In this document: positions 1-7,152 of the stretch, piece after piece
Layout of the letters: the number at the start of each line of letters is the position of its first letter
Numbering within the stretch: position 1 is the stretch's first letter
Source of the DNA: an uncultured Campylobacter sp.
GTDB lineage: Bacteria > Campylobacterota > Campylobacteria > Campylobacterales > Campylobacteraceae
Length of the DNA: 17,431 nucleotides
Direction of reading: 5' to 3'
Assembly (NCBI RefSeq): GCF_938017615.1
Contig: NZ_CALIJA010000080.1
Coordinates: 1 to 17,431, forward strand
Program-made: the position numbers and the translations under genes
The notes under the pieces: model-generated
Databases searched by the model: none
What the model saw: the letters and a program-made list of their open reading frames with translations, nothing else
What the model was told of the DNA's origin: nothing

Positions 1-1
1 T

Positions 2-25
2 TAGTCCGAGCAGATACCCGGACTA
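2..25 (-). terminator. Possible hairpin terminator after the anion transporter
   Basis: A perfect 7-base inverted repeat (TAGTCCG at 2-8, CGGACTA at 19-25) with a 10-base loop lies 18 bases past the transporter stop codon on the minus strand. It is where an intrinsic terminator would sit. The following U-tract, if there is one, falls outside the window, so the call cannot be completed from this sequence. Confidence 0.4.
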
Positions 26-43
26 TAGAATTTTGACGGAATT

Positions 44-1516
44 TTACGAGTAAAAAATATACGCGTAGCCGGAAACTAAAATCGCGGAAACCACTGCTAA
101 AATTCCGCCACTCCGCACCATTTCCGCCTGGCGAATGCGTCCCGTTCCAAAAACCAAAGCATTCGGCGGCGTCGCTACCGGCATTACGAAAGCGCAGCTC
201 GCGCCTACGCCTATGATGATCGTAAGAGTTTCTTTCGGTAGCCCCATTTGAGCCGCTACTCCCGCAAATACTGGTACTAAAAGTGCAGCGGAGGCGGTAT
301 TGCTGGTAAATTCCGTAAGGCAGATGATAAAAACTGCCGTTACCAAAAGTACGATGTAAGTAGGCGCTCCACCGAAAGTGTGCGCGACTAGATCGCCAAG
401 CACCTTAGAAGCTCCGGAATCGCCTAAAACCGCACTTAGCGTAAGTCCGCCGCCGAAAAGCAACAGCACGCCCCACTCGGTGTTTTCGGCGATGTCGTGC
501 CATTTAGCAAGTCCTAGTATGACGATTACGACTGCCGAGCAGATGGCGACGTAAGCATCGTCCACCTTAAAGCCCACAAGGGCTGAAATTTGCTTTGAAA
601 ATATCCAGCCAAGCGCTGTTAGAGCAAATACGACGATCGTAATAATGCGCTCGCGCGTCCAAGGGATATGTTCCAGATCCATCTCTATTTTATGGCTTAA
701 ATTCGGCTTGAAAATTATATAAAGCACCACAAGCATTATCGGTAGCATCACGCACATTAGCGGCAAACCTACCTTCATCCAGTCCGCGAAGCTGTAGTGC
801 AAGGCTTGAGCCACGATTAAATTTGGCGGAGATCCCACGAGCGTGCCCAGACCTCCGATGCTTGCAGAATACGCGATACCCAAAAGCAAAAACACGAGCG
901 TGCCGCGATCTTTGCTCTCGTCCATGTTAGCGCAAATTCCAAGCGCGATCGGAAGCATCATCGCAGCAGTTGCGGTGTTTGAAACCCACATCGAAAGGAT
1001 TGCCGTAGCAAGGCAGATTAAAATCGCAGCCACACCTAAGCGACCGCCTGCGCGGGCGATTAGCCACATCGCGATCTTTTTATCGAGCTTTTGCATATGC
1101 AGAGCCGTTGCCAGCGCGAAGCCGCCGAAAAAGGTAAAGATCGTAGGGTTTGCAAAATTTGCAAGCGTGCTTTTGATGGTGGCAGCTGTGAAAGTGCCAT
1201 CTTTAGCGAATTTACCAAGTCCGATAGCTACCGCAAGCACCGGCACCATAAGCGCGGTTACCGTGATATGCACGGCCTCTGTAAGCCACATAATCGCGAT
1301 AAAAGCAAGCAGTGCAAGGCCTTTTTTAACATTGGGCTCAAATGGTAACGCGGCATATAGCGCAAAGCCCACAGCAGCGGCAATCGCCATAATGATGACA
1401 CCACGCTTAGGAAACGGCACGGTGTCGGTGAGCCTGTCTAAACCCAGCTCGTCTACGTCTGAGTCCAGTGGTCCTTGCAAGCGGGAGTTGCGTAACTCCA
1501 CTTTGTGTTCTTCCAT
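44..1516 (-). CDS. DASS/SLC13-family anion (dicarboxylate or sulfate) transporter
   Basis: A 490-residue inner-membrane transporter of the divalent anion:sodium symporter family (VcINDY/CitT type), which takes up dicarboxylates such as succinate or malate, or inorganic anions. The first 35 or so residues are polar and acidic and probably cytoplasmic; the rest is a series of hydrophobic segments. The two halves each carry the family Ser-Asn-Thr signature, SNTAT at 179-183 and SNTAS at 405-409, which hold sodium and substrate, and each is followed by a proline-rich loop motif (GSPPN at 228-232, ATPPN at 448-452). The length is normal for the family. The start is fixed by AAAGGAG about six bases upstream. 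It is a single gene divergent from the outer-membrane protein gene. Family membership is firm; the substrate cannot be told from sequence. Confidence 0.93.
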   Translation of the reverse strand: MEEHKVELRNSRLQGPLDSDVDELGLDRLTDTVPFPKRGVIIMAIAAAVGFALYAALPFEPNVKKGLALLAFIAIMWLTEAVHITVTALMVPVLAVAIGLGKFAKDGTFTAATIKSTLANFANPTIFTFFGGFALATALHMQKLDKKIAMWLIARAGGRLGVAAILICLATAILSMWVSNTATAAMMLPIALGICANMDESKDRGTLVFLLLGIAYSASIGGLGTLVGSPPNLIVAQALHYSFADWMKVGLPLMCVMLPIMLVVLYIIFKPNLSHKIEMDLEHIPWTRERIITIVVFALTALGWIFSKQISALVGFKVDDAYVAICSAVVIVILGLAKWHDIAENTEWGVLLLFGGGLTLSAVLGDSGASKVLGDLVAHTFGGAPTYIVLLVTAVFIICLTEFTSNTASAALLVPVFAGVAAQMGLPKETLTIIIGVGASCAFVMPVATPPNALVFGTGRIRQAEMVRSGGILAVVSAILVSGYAYIFYS

Positions 1517-1542
1517 AAATACTCCTTTTTTGGATTTGGCTT

Positions 1543-1578
1543 ATGATACAAAAATGAGGCGGGAATTTTATAAATTCC
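1543..1578 (-). promoter_or_regulatory. Candidate promoter and operator-like palindrome for the anion transporter
   Basis: On the minus strand TGTATCAT (plus-strand positions 1543-1550) resembles an extended -10 box and would give a leader of about 20 bases. Just upstream is a 17-base palindrome, GGAATTT-TAT-AAATTCC at 1562-1578, in a position where a regulator could bind. Both are read by eye; no regulator is identified. Confidence 0.35.
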
Positions 1579-1786
1579 AAATCAAATCGTCTTAAATTTT
1601 TAAAAGTGCAGTTACTATCGGTAACACGGCACTTATCTCGTGTGTAAATTTTAAATTATACATAAAAACGAACAACTAAGTAAGCGCTTTAAATTTCATC
1701 ACAGATTATTTTTTAATGACACCCGGCATTTAAATTTGCTAACTGCTCAAGGGAGGCGGCGTAGAATTTCGTCGAATTCTGTGCTG

Positions 1787-1864
1787 GCAATCGAGATAGA
1801 ATTCTGTCCTTAGCAAACGAGATAAAATTTTATCCAAGGCGAGTGAGATAAAATTCCAAGTCTT
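1787..1864. repeat. Degenerate 26-base tandem repeat, three units
   Basis: Three adjacent units of exactly 26 bases start at 1787, 1813 and 1839. Shared elements are GC(A/G)A near the start, (C/T)GAGATA at 1792, 1818 and 1844, then AAATT or GAATT. A partial fourth unit (GAATTCTGT at 1774-1782) precedes them with a one-base phase slip. The array lies in the spacer between the divergent transporter and outer-membrane protein genes, just before the probable promoter of the latter. Nothing in the array looks coding. Confidence 0.65.
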
Positions 1865-1900
1865 GTCGCGAAATTCATCGAAATTTCAAAAAAAGGATAT

Positions 1901-1906
1901 TATAAT
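1901..1906 (+). promoter_or_regulatory. -10 box for the outer-membrane protein gene
   Basis: TATAAT follows an A-rich run at 1887-1894. A perfect -10 hexamer without an obvious -35 box is the usual Campylobacter sigma-70 promoter form. Transcription from about 1913 would give a 5' leader of about 110 bases before the GTG start at 2024. Confidence 0.5.
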
Positions 1907-1927
1907 CAGCAAATTTTAAACGTGCTT

Positions 1928-2014
1928 ATGAGGGAGCTTGGCGGAAGACGCTCAAAGATAGCAAGCGGTAAAATGGCAAAGCGGCGGCGGAAAGCCCGAA
2001 ATTATAAATTATAA
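1928..2014 (+). CDS. Possible 28-residue basic leader peptide upstream of the outer-membrane protein
   Basis: A short ATG-initiated frame encodes a very Arg/Lys-rich peptide of 28 residues (it contains AKRRRKARNYKL). Its stop codon at 2012-2014 overlaps the start of the Shine-Dalgarno sequence AAGGAG (2013-2018) of the downstream gene. That placement suits a leader peptide that could affect translation of the downstream gene. No ribosome binding site is visible in front of it, so it may be chance. Confidence 0.2.
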   Translation: MRELGGRRSKIASGKMAKRRRKARNYKL

Positions 2015-2023
2015 GGAGAAAAT

Positions 2024-2656
2024 GTGAAAAACAAAATTTTAATCGCGGCGTTTGCCGCTGCGGTATGCGTGAGTTCAAGCTTTGGCGAGGGGATATTTTT
2101 AGGTATCGAGGGAGATTATTCTTTTAAATCCAGCATCACTACTAAATGGTCTGACGAGGACGATTCTGGCACGAATAAAGATAATAAGGGGCAGGCTGCG
2201 CTCGGCTTTAAAGGCGGCTATGATTTTGGTATAGCTAGGGCGTACGGCGAGTACTTGTATGATTTCAAAGCTTCGAAAACTGGCACTGACGAGGACATCA
2301 TATTTAAACACGAGTGGAATAAGCACAGCTTGCTCGTAGGCGGGGATTTTACGCCTGAGATTACGAATGGCTTTAAACTCGTAACGGGCGCATATACAGG
2401 AGTTTCATTTTTGAAATATAAAATTTATTCGTATGACGAATCTGACGGAAGCAGCGATTCGCTTTCAAAGACTCTGCCTGGCTGGGTCATCGGTGCAAGA
2501 CTGGGTGGGCTATATAGCTTTGATGAGCATAACGAGATCGAGTTTGGCTACAAGGCGGACTACACGAGATACAAGGCTAGTAAGCTCGGAGAGGATATAG
2601 ATAAAGCCTACGAGACCAATCATGGACTATATTTAGGATACAATTTTAAATTCTAA
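2024..2656 (+). CDS. Small outer-membrane beta-barrel protein (porin-like)
   Basis: A 210-residue protein with a clear Sec signal peptide: KNK after the start, a hydrophobic core (ILIAAFAAAVCV) and a likely cleavage near residue 21, before EGIFLGIEGDYSF. The mature part alternates polar and aromatic or hydrophobic residues with many Gly-Tyr/Gly-Phe turns, and the chain ends in an aromatic residue (LGYNFKF), the recognition signal of the BAM complex. This fits an 8- to 10-stranded outer-membrane barrel. The start is GTG: AAGGAG at 2013-2018 is five bases upstream, whereas the ATG overlapping it at 2022-2024 runs straight into TGA. It stands alone, with its own promoter and terminator. The exact function (channel, adhesin or structural protein) is not visible. 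Confidence 0.8.
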   Translation: MKNKILIAAFAAAVCVSSSFGEGIFLGIEGDYSFKSSITTKWSDEDDSGTNKDNKGQAALGFKGGYDFGIARAYGEYLYDFKASKTGTDEDIIFKHEWNKHSLLVGGDFTPEITNGFKLVTGAYTGVSFLKYKIYSYDESDGSSDSLSKTLPGWVIGARLGGLYSFDEHNEIEFGYKADYTRYKASKLGEDIDKAYETNHGLYLGYNFKF

Positions 2657-2677
2657 AAATTCTAATGTGCTAGCGCA

Positions 2678-2712
2678 GGATGGAGCGAACGAACTCCCGC
2701 TCCATCCGTTTT
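2678..2712 (+). terminator. Strong intrinsic terminator after the outer-membrane protein gene
   Basis: A perfect 10-base stem, GGATGGAGCG at 2678-2687 pairing with CGCTCCATCC at 2698-2707, has a 10-base loop and is followed by GTTTT. It lies 22 bases past the stop codon and is the clearest terminator in the window. Confidence 0.85.
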
Positions 2713-2951
2713 AAATTCCAAATAATTATTAGATGTCAAATCGCAGAATTGTTTAATCTGAGATTTGCTAGCAATTCAGATGTAATTATATGATAATCAA
2801 GGGTGCTGCCGGTACTAGACGTCAAATTTTATCTGCTTACGCGTATAAAATTTTAAAATTTTTAAAAATATCATTACGCAAGCTTAATTTCCTATTTTTA
2901 GTGCTATCTGTTAAGCGCTTAAATTTATGGAATTTATGAAATTTTACTCAA

Positions 2952-2998
2952 TCCGCTTTTTTCTAAGAATCGTTAAAATCTCAAGTTGAAAAAGCGGA
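2952..2998. repeat. 10-base perfect inverted repeat with a 27-base loop
   Basis: TCCGCTTTTT at 2952-2961 is perfectly complementary to AAAAAGCGGA at 2989-2998. The loop is long and no U-tract follows on either strand, so it is a poor terminator. It may be an operator or a degenerate palindromic repeat. Confidence 0.45.
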
Positions 2999-3148
2999 AT
3001 TTTATCAATGTCTCCATTTGCCACTTTAAATTTGTTTCATAATTGTTTCGGATATCTCACGACTCCTGGTTCGAGTACGACACAGAAATGCTATTTTGCT
3101 TTATGGAAATCTCGCATTTACATCTTCGAGATTAGCACTTAAATTTTG

Positions 3149-3192
3149 CGGTAAAATTCTAAAACTACTACACCTAAGAATTTTACCGTTTT
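3149..3192 (+). terminator. 12-base perfect hairpin followed by TTTT, no gene upstream
   Basis: CGGTAAAATTCT at 3149-3160 pairs perfectly with AGAATTTTACCG at 3177-3188 across a 16-base loop, and TTTT follows at 3189-3192. It is shaped like a terminator on the plus strand. However, no plus-strand gene precedes it within 490 bases and the outer-membrane protein gene already has its own terminator, so it may end an unrecognised transcript. Confidence 0.4.
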
Positions 3193-3258
3193 AAAGCATT
3201 AAATTTTACGATTTTGATGTTAGCCGCAAGCGTAGAATTTTGCCTTTATAGATTCATG

Positions 3259-3326
3259 GTAAAAGCAGTGGCGCTTGTTCTTACGGATTTAGATACCAGA
3301 TTTATCCACAAGCGCTACGCTTTTAC
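3259..3326. repeat. Long imperfect hairpin (arms of about 19-20 bases)
   Basis: The left arm 3259-3278 (GTAAAAGCAGTGGCGCTTGT) and right arm 3308-3326 (ACAAGCGCTACGCTTTTAC) are complementary along their whole length except for one mismatch or bulge in the middle. The 29-base loop contains a further GGAT/ATCC pairing directly inside the right arm, extending the fold. There is no U-tract. It could be a structured RNA, a REP- or MITE-like palindrome, or a relic of one. The right arm overlaps the DnaA-box-like nonamer at 3302-3310. Confidence 0.5.
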
Positions 3327-3442
3327 TAAAATTTTATCTTTATCAAAATTTTAAAATTTCAATCGCTGTTTTTAAAGTACTTCGGCGCAAACATAAATTT
3401 CTAGCCGCCTCGCTATATTTTATAGGCTTGCTCGGAGCTTTA

Positions 3443-3469
3443 AAATAGCAAGCCGCGTGTCTGCTATTT
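3443..3469 (-). terminator. Hairpin overlapping the purB stop codon
   Basis: An 8-base perfect stem (AAATAGCA at 3443-3450 with TGCTATTT at 3462-3469) has an 11-base loop. Read on the minus strand, the first arm includes the purB stop TAG and the second arm ends in TATTTTA. The stem is AT-rich, so this is only a moderate terminator candidate. Confidence 0.4.
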
Positions 3470-4795
3470 GCCAAAAACCCTAGCGAAAATCGCGTCCACA
3501 TTTTTAGTGTAATATCCGTAGTCAAAGCACTCTTTGATCTCGCTTTCGCTTAGTTTTTCTCGTAGCTTTGTATCTGCGAGCAGATTTTGTAAAAATAGGC
3601 TATGCCCTTGCTCATCTATAGCTTTTTTGCCCTCTTGCAGATCCGCCCAGACCTTCATCGCATTACGCTGTACGATCTTATAGGCATCCTCTCTGCTAAC
3701 TCCTCGTTTAGGCAGTTCTAGCAGCACGCGCTGCGAAAACACGAGCCCACCGGTTAAATTTAGATTTCTCATCATATTTTCAGGATATACGAGCAGTTTT
3801 TCGATCAAGCTTGTCAAGCGATTTAGCATAAAATCAGCAGTTATAAAGCCATCAGGGAGGATAAATCGCTCGACCGAGCTATGGCTGATGTCGCGTTCGT
3901 GCCATAGCGCTACATCCTCCATCGCGGGTATTGCGAAGCTACGGATCATACGACATAGTCCCGTTACGTTTTCGCTAAGTACGGGATTTCGTTTGTGTGG
4001 CATCGCAGAGCTGCCCTTTTGACCTGGGCTAAAAAATTCCTCTGCCTCATAAACCTCGGTGCGTTGATAGTGGCGGATTGCGATAGCGATCTTTTCGCAG
4101 CTGGAAGCCAGGATTGCAAGTGCGCTCATTACCTGCGCGTAGCGATCGCGCTGGATGACTTGATTGGATGCGGGAGCGGGCTTTAGCCCCAGATATTCGC
4201 ACACTAGCTCTTCCAGCTCTAGTGGAGCGTGGGCGAAATTCCCCATCGCACCGCTTATTTTGCCGTAGCTGATAACGCTTTTTGCGTGTTGCAAAAGCTC
4301 TAGCGCGCGATTTATCTCATCATACCAGACCGCAAGCACGAGTCCGAAAGTGATCGGCTCGCCGTGGATACCGTGGCTGCGCCCGACCATCAGTGTCATT
4401 TTATGCTTCATGGCTTGAGATTTTATCGCGGCTTTTAAATTTTGCACATCCTCAATGATAAGCTCCATGCTTTCTTTGATTTGTAGCGCGACGGCGGTAT
4501 CGATGCAATCGCTGCTAGTCATGCCGTAATGCACGAAGCGGCTCTCCTGCCCAAGACTCTCACTCACGCTCGTTAGAAATGCAATCACGTCGTGCTTGGT
4601 GGTCTTTTCGATCTCATCTATCCGCTCGATCCTAAAGCTTGCGTTTTGTAGAATTTTATCTTTATCGCAGTCACTTATTAAACCTAGTTTATTCCACGCC
4701 TTAACTGCTGCGAGCTCGACTTTTAGCCACGCGTCGTATTTGGCTTGCAAGCTCCATTTTTCAGACATCTCTTTTCTTGCGTATCTTTCGACCAT
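3464..4795 (-). CDS. purB: Adenylosuccinate lyase
   Basis: PurB acts in the cytoplasm at two steps of purine synthesis: it releases fumarate from SAICAR to give AICAR, and from adenylosuccinate to give AMP. The 443-residue product has the superfamily signature GSSAMPHKRNP at 261-271, including the catalytic serine loop, the HGIHGEP segment at 141-147 with the conserved catalytic histidine, TSSD at 93-96 and a conserved His68. The length matches other epsilonproteobacterial PurB proteins. The open frame continues 79 codons upstream to 5032, but that part runs across the divergent promoter region into the opposite gene. The ATG at 4795 gives the family N-terminus MVERYARKEMSEKWS and is preceded by AAAGG. 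Confidence 0.96.
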   Translation of the reverse strand: MVERYARKEMSEKWSLQAKYDAWLKVELAAVKAWNKLGLISDCDKDKILQNASFRIERIDEIEKTTKHDVIAFLTSVSESLGQESRFVHYGMTSSDCIDTAVALQIKESMELIIEDVQNLKAAIKSQAMKHKMTLMVGRSHGIHGEPITFGLVLAVWYDEINRALELLQHAKSVISYGKISGAMGNFAHAPLELEELVCEYLGLKPAPASNQVIQRDRYAQVMSALAILASSCEKIAIAIRHYQRTEVYEAEEFFSPGQKGSSAMPHKRNPVLSENVTGLCRMIRSFAIPAMEDVALWHERDISHSSVERFILPDGFITADFMLNRLTSLIEKLLVYPENMMRNLNLTGGLVFSQRVLLELPKRGVSREDAYKIVQRNAMKVWADLQEGKKAIDEQGHSLFLQNLLADTKLREKLSESEIKECFDYGYYTKNVDAIFARVFGK

Positions 4796-4824
4796 TTTAG
4801 TAGCCTTTCGGTTAGAATTTCTTG

Positions 4825-4846
4825 TATAATGATGGCAAAAATTATA
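4825..4846. promoter_or_regulatory. Divergent promoters between purB and the RluA-like gene
   Basis: On the plus strand TTGTATAAT ends at 4830 (-10 hexamer 4825-4830), which suits the gene starting at 4871. On the minus strand TATAAT (plus-strand ATTATA at 4841-4846) suits purB starting at 4795. The two -10 boxes are only ten bases apart and overlap in opposite directions, so the two promoters probably compete for polymerase. Confidence 0.5.
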
Positions 4847-4870
4847 TAAAAATAGGGCTGAAAGTTTAAT

Positions 4871-6271
4871 ATGGGTTATGAGAAAAGAAGCCTGGGAAGC
4901 TTTGAGGGGCGTAAAATTTACGAAATTCTGCTTAGCCTCGGATACGATATGAAATCCGCGCAGCGCATCTGTGACAAGCATCGCGTAACCGATGCAGAGG
5001 ATCAAAATTTGCATAAAAACTCCGTCGCGCACGGAGAAATTTTTTTGATCGATTATAAATGCGAGCCGCGCGGACTGAAGCCGATTTTTGAGTGCGACGA
5101 GTTCGCGGCATTCGATAAGCCGAGCGGCATCCTAAGCCACCCCAGCGGCAGAAACTCCCCCTACAATATGTACGACGAGATCTGGTCGCTATACGGGCAG
5201 GACGCGTGCGTGGCGCACAGGCTTGATTTAGAAACCAGCGGAATTCTTATCGTCGCTAAGGATAAAGACGCGGCACGCGAGCTTAAAGAGTGCTTCGAAC
5301 AGCGTAGGGTGATGAAAAGCTATCTAGCGCTCGTACGAGGGGATTTGCAAAGTGCTGCTTGCAATGGCGAGATAGAGAATTGCTATGCGCTAGACTTTGA
5401 TGAAATTTGCGGATCAAAATTTGCGGGCGATGCTGTGAGTTTGCCAAGTAGCGTATCGGATCTGCGCGATACACTAGCTCTAAAAGGAGTAGGCAATAAA
5501 TTTGGATTTAATATCTTGTCTAATAGTGCGAGTAGGAGATTATGGTGCGATGCTCTATCTGACGGCATGCAAGCTAAATTTGAATCTGGCGCTCTTGCTG
5601 GCGATGTTGGCAGCGGATCTGAATTTGATGCTTTATCCTACGGCGTGAGCGATAAGCTTAAACCCACTATCGCGATGAGTAGCGCGGATAACGGACATAA
5701 ACCTTGCGCCTTATCTGTGGCTAAATCTTTGCCAGCTACTTCTAAGGGCTGTACAAATTTGAAAAAATTTGAGCCTGCAAAATACGCAAAATTTAGCGAG
5801 AAACTGAAATTTTTAAAGGATTTTGAGGGGTTTGTGATTGATGCTCCGATCGCTCCTAGCGACGAGTTTGCCGATCTTAAAATTCGTATGAAAATATCGC
5901 GCGACGGTAAGGAGGCGATCACGCTGATACGCCCGCTGCGATATTTCTCGGACATAGACGCTAGCCTGATCGAGTGCTATCCGCTGACGGGTAGGCAGCA
6001 TCAGATCAGGCTGCATCTATTTGCCGCGGGTGCGCCGATATTGGGAGAGCCGCTGTATGGGCTTTCGCGCGAGCAAGCGGAGCGGATATTGGATAAAAAG
6101 ATGGATGAGACAGAGCGGATCAGAACGACGGGAGCGCCGAGATTGTTGCTACACGCGAATGCGATTTGCTTTGAACTAGGCGGCGAACGATACGAGATAA
6201 AAAGCGAATTTGACGCCGCAAGAGAGTTTTATAATCTCGCGAAAATCGGTAAAATTCAAGCAACTCAATAA
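4871..6271 (+). CDS. RluA-family RNA pseudouridine synthase with large internal insertion
   Basis: A cytoplasmic enzyme that isomerises specific uridines of rRNA or tRNA to pseudouridine. Residues 10-62 resemble an S4 RNA-binding domain. The catalytic segment follows: FDKPSGILSHP at 81-91, and HRLDLETSG at 116-124 with catalytic Asp119. The C-terminal motif LTGRQHQIRLHL is at 372-383, then GEPLYG at 392-397. Family members usually have about 230-330 residues; this one has 466. The excess is about 160 residues (161-319) between YLALVRGDLQ and GFVIDAPI, where relatives have a short turn. The insertion is rich in Ser, Asp, Ala and Gly, and repeats a DALSxG motif at 227-232 and 253-258. The catalytic residues are intact, so the protein could be active. 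Ribosome binding site is weak (GAAAG). Target uridine unknown. Confidence 0.88.
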   Translation: MGYEKRSLGSFEGRKIYEILLSLGYDMKSAQRICDKHRVTDAEDQNLHKNSVAHGEIFLIDYKCEPRGLKPIFECDEFAAFDKPSGILSHPSGRNSPYNMYDEIWSLYGQDACVAHRLDLETSGILIVAKDKDAARELKECFEQRRVMKSYLALVRGDLQSAACNGEIENCYALDFDEICGSKFAGDAVSLPSSVSDLRDTLALKGVGNKFGFNILSNSASRRLWCDALSDGMQAKFESGALAGDVGSGSEFDALSYGVSDKLKPTIAMSSADNGHKPCALSVAKSLPATSKGCTNLKKFEPAKYAKFSEKLKFLKDFEGFVIDAPIAPSDEFADLKIRMKISRDGKEAITLIRPLRYFSDIDASLIECYPLTGRQHQIRLHLFAAGAPILGEPLYGLSREQAERILDKKMDETERIRTTGAPRLLLHANAICFELGGERYEIKSEFDAAREFYNLAKIGKIQATQ

Positions 6272-6418
6272 AATTTTAAAGCGGCGACGATTATTTTTAT
6301 GATCAGGATTTTGCTTTTGCTGGTTTTTATAAAATTTTGTGCTTACAATGGCATTAATTTATTAATTTCTCATCTGTAGTTATTTGAAAATTTTAAGACG
6401 ATTTTATTTTGCGATGGC

Positions 6419-6424
6419 TATAAT
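6419..6424 (+). promoter_or_regulatory. -10 box for the nuclease-like gene
   Basis: TATAAT preceded by TGGC (extended -10 style) lies 40 bases before the probable start at 6465. The remaining spacer 6272-6418 is AT-rich without other recognisable signals. Confidence 0.5.
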
Positions 6425-6464
6425 TCATAATTAGAATATTAGTAATTTTGAATAAAGGATGAAA

Positions 6465-7100
6465 ATGTTGTGGTGGGAAAAAACAGTAGAGTATTATTTT
6501 GTAAAGCAGTGCTTGTTGGACATCGACATAGCTCCACTTGATGGTGATGTAGAAAAAATAGGTGATGCCTTAACACACAACAATGGGAAGTTTTTACTTA
6601 TAGAGTTTAAAAGGGCATTCGAGAATTTATCCTCAGAAAAGAAGAAATATGCAGATTGGGGACAAAGTGCTAAGGCTATAAAAGCATATAATTCAGCTTG
6701 GCTAGACGGTGGGTTTCATATATTTATTTTCGGTAGCGAAGATGACGATAAATTTGAGCTTAGAGCGCATAAATATTGGATGCTTCAAGATAAGTTAGGT
6801 GGTAGTATAAAAGATTTTAAACCCGATGTTGATTCTTTTAAAAAATACAATCAAGAACATGGAATATTTAAAAGAGAATTTGACGAATACGCTAATTTTC
6901 TATTTAAGCAAAAGGGCGGGGCGGGAAGCTCTGTTAATTTAGAAAGCTCGGCATTGATAGCAAGCACGGGAAGTAAAACGGTAGTTGCTTCTTTTGGGGA
7001 ATATTGCAAGAGGGCACTTGGTTTGGGCATAGATCGTAGCATAGAACAAAAACAAACAATAGAAATATCGCAAGATATTGGCATGAGACTTGGATTGTAA
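6465..7100 (+). CDS. Hypothetical protein, candidate PD-(D/E)XK nuclease
   Basis: I do not recognise the family by name. The 211-residue product begins MLWWEKTVEYYF and has the spacing of a PD-(D/E)XK restriction-endonuclease-like core. Numbered from ATG 6459, a helix carries Glu7 and Glu11, then come Asp36 in IGDALT and the strand LLIEFKR with the Glu49-x-Lys51 pair. A predicted strand FHIFIFG (86-92) follows, and then a charged, possibly helical part. ATG 6465 is preferred to ATG 6459: the Shine-Dalgarno AAGGA at 6455-6459 overlaps the earlier codon and lies five bases before the later one. Three counted 60-base lines gave 25, 33 and 40% GC, against 47% in one line of the RNase J gene. That suggests acquisition by transfer. 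No partner gene (methylase, helicase or antitoxin) is adjacent. Confidence 0.6.
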   Translation: MLWWEKTVEYYFVKQCLLDIDIAPLDGDVEKIGDALTHNNGKFLLIEFKRAFENLSSEKKKYADWGQSAKAIKAYNSAWLDGGFHIFIFGSEDDDKFELRAHKYWMLQDKLGGSIKDFKPDVDSFKKYNQEHGIFKREFDEYANFLFKQKGGAGSSVNLESSALIASTGSKTVVASFGEYCKRALGLGIDRSIEQKQTIEISQDIGMRLGL

Positions 7101-7152
7101 TTGTTAATTTCTATGAAAATTCGAAATGCTAAGGGTGGATTAGAAGGAATTT

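Larger units (their letters stand above)
2713..3442. other. Gene-poor spacer of about 730 bases with three inverted repeats
   Basis: No ORF here has a plausible start, ribosome binding site and protein-like composition. The stretch is rich in AAATTTTA-type words. It contains three long inverted repeats, listed separately (2952-2998, 3149-3192, 3259-3326), and one perfect DnaA-box-like nonamer TTATCCACA at 3302-3310. It could be decayed coding DNA, a site for a small RNA, or spacer with palindromic repeats. I cannot choose between these from sequence. Confidence 0.6.

Noticed and set aside
843..1595. Long plus-strand ORF of 250 codons
   Set aside because: It is antisense to the anion transporter, has Ser/Ala-rich mirror composition and no ribosome binding site.
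1787..1864. CRISPR array
   Set aside because: The repeat units are contiguous without spacers and no cas gene is present.
3058..3080. tRNA T-arm-like sequence (CCTGGTTCGAGT)
   Set aside because: Only the 5' half of a T-arm is present; the complementary half and the other arms of a tRNA are missing. At most a fragment.
3302..3310. Perfect DnaA box TTATCCACA as a sign of a replication origin
   Set aside because: Only one box was seen, with no cluster, no AT-rich unwinding element pattern and no dnaA nearby.
4796..5032. 79-codon N-terminal extension of purB
   Set aside because: It covers the divergent promoters and the first codons of the opposite gene, and has no resemblance to PurB. The ATG at 4795 gives the family N-terminus.
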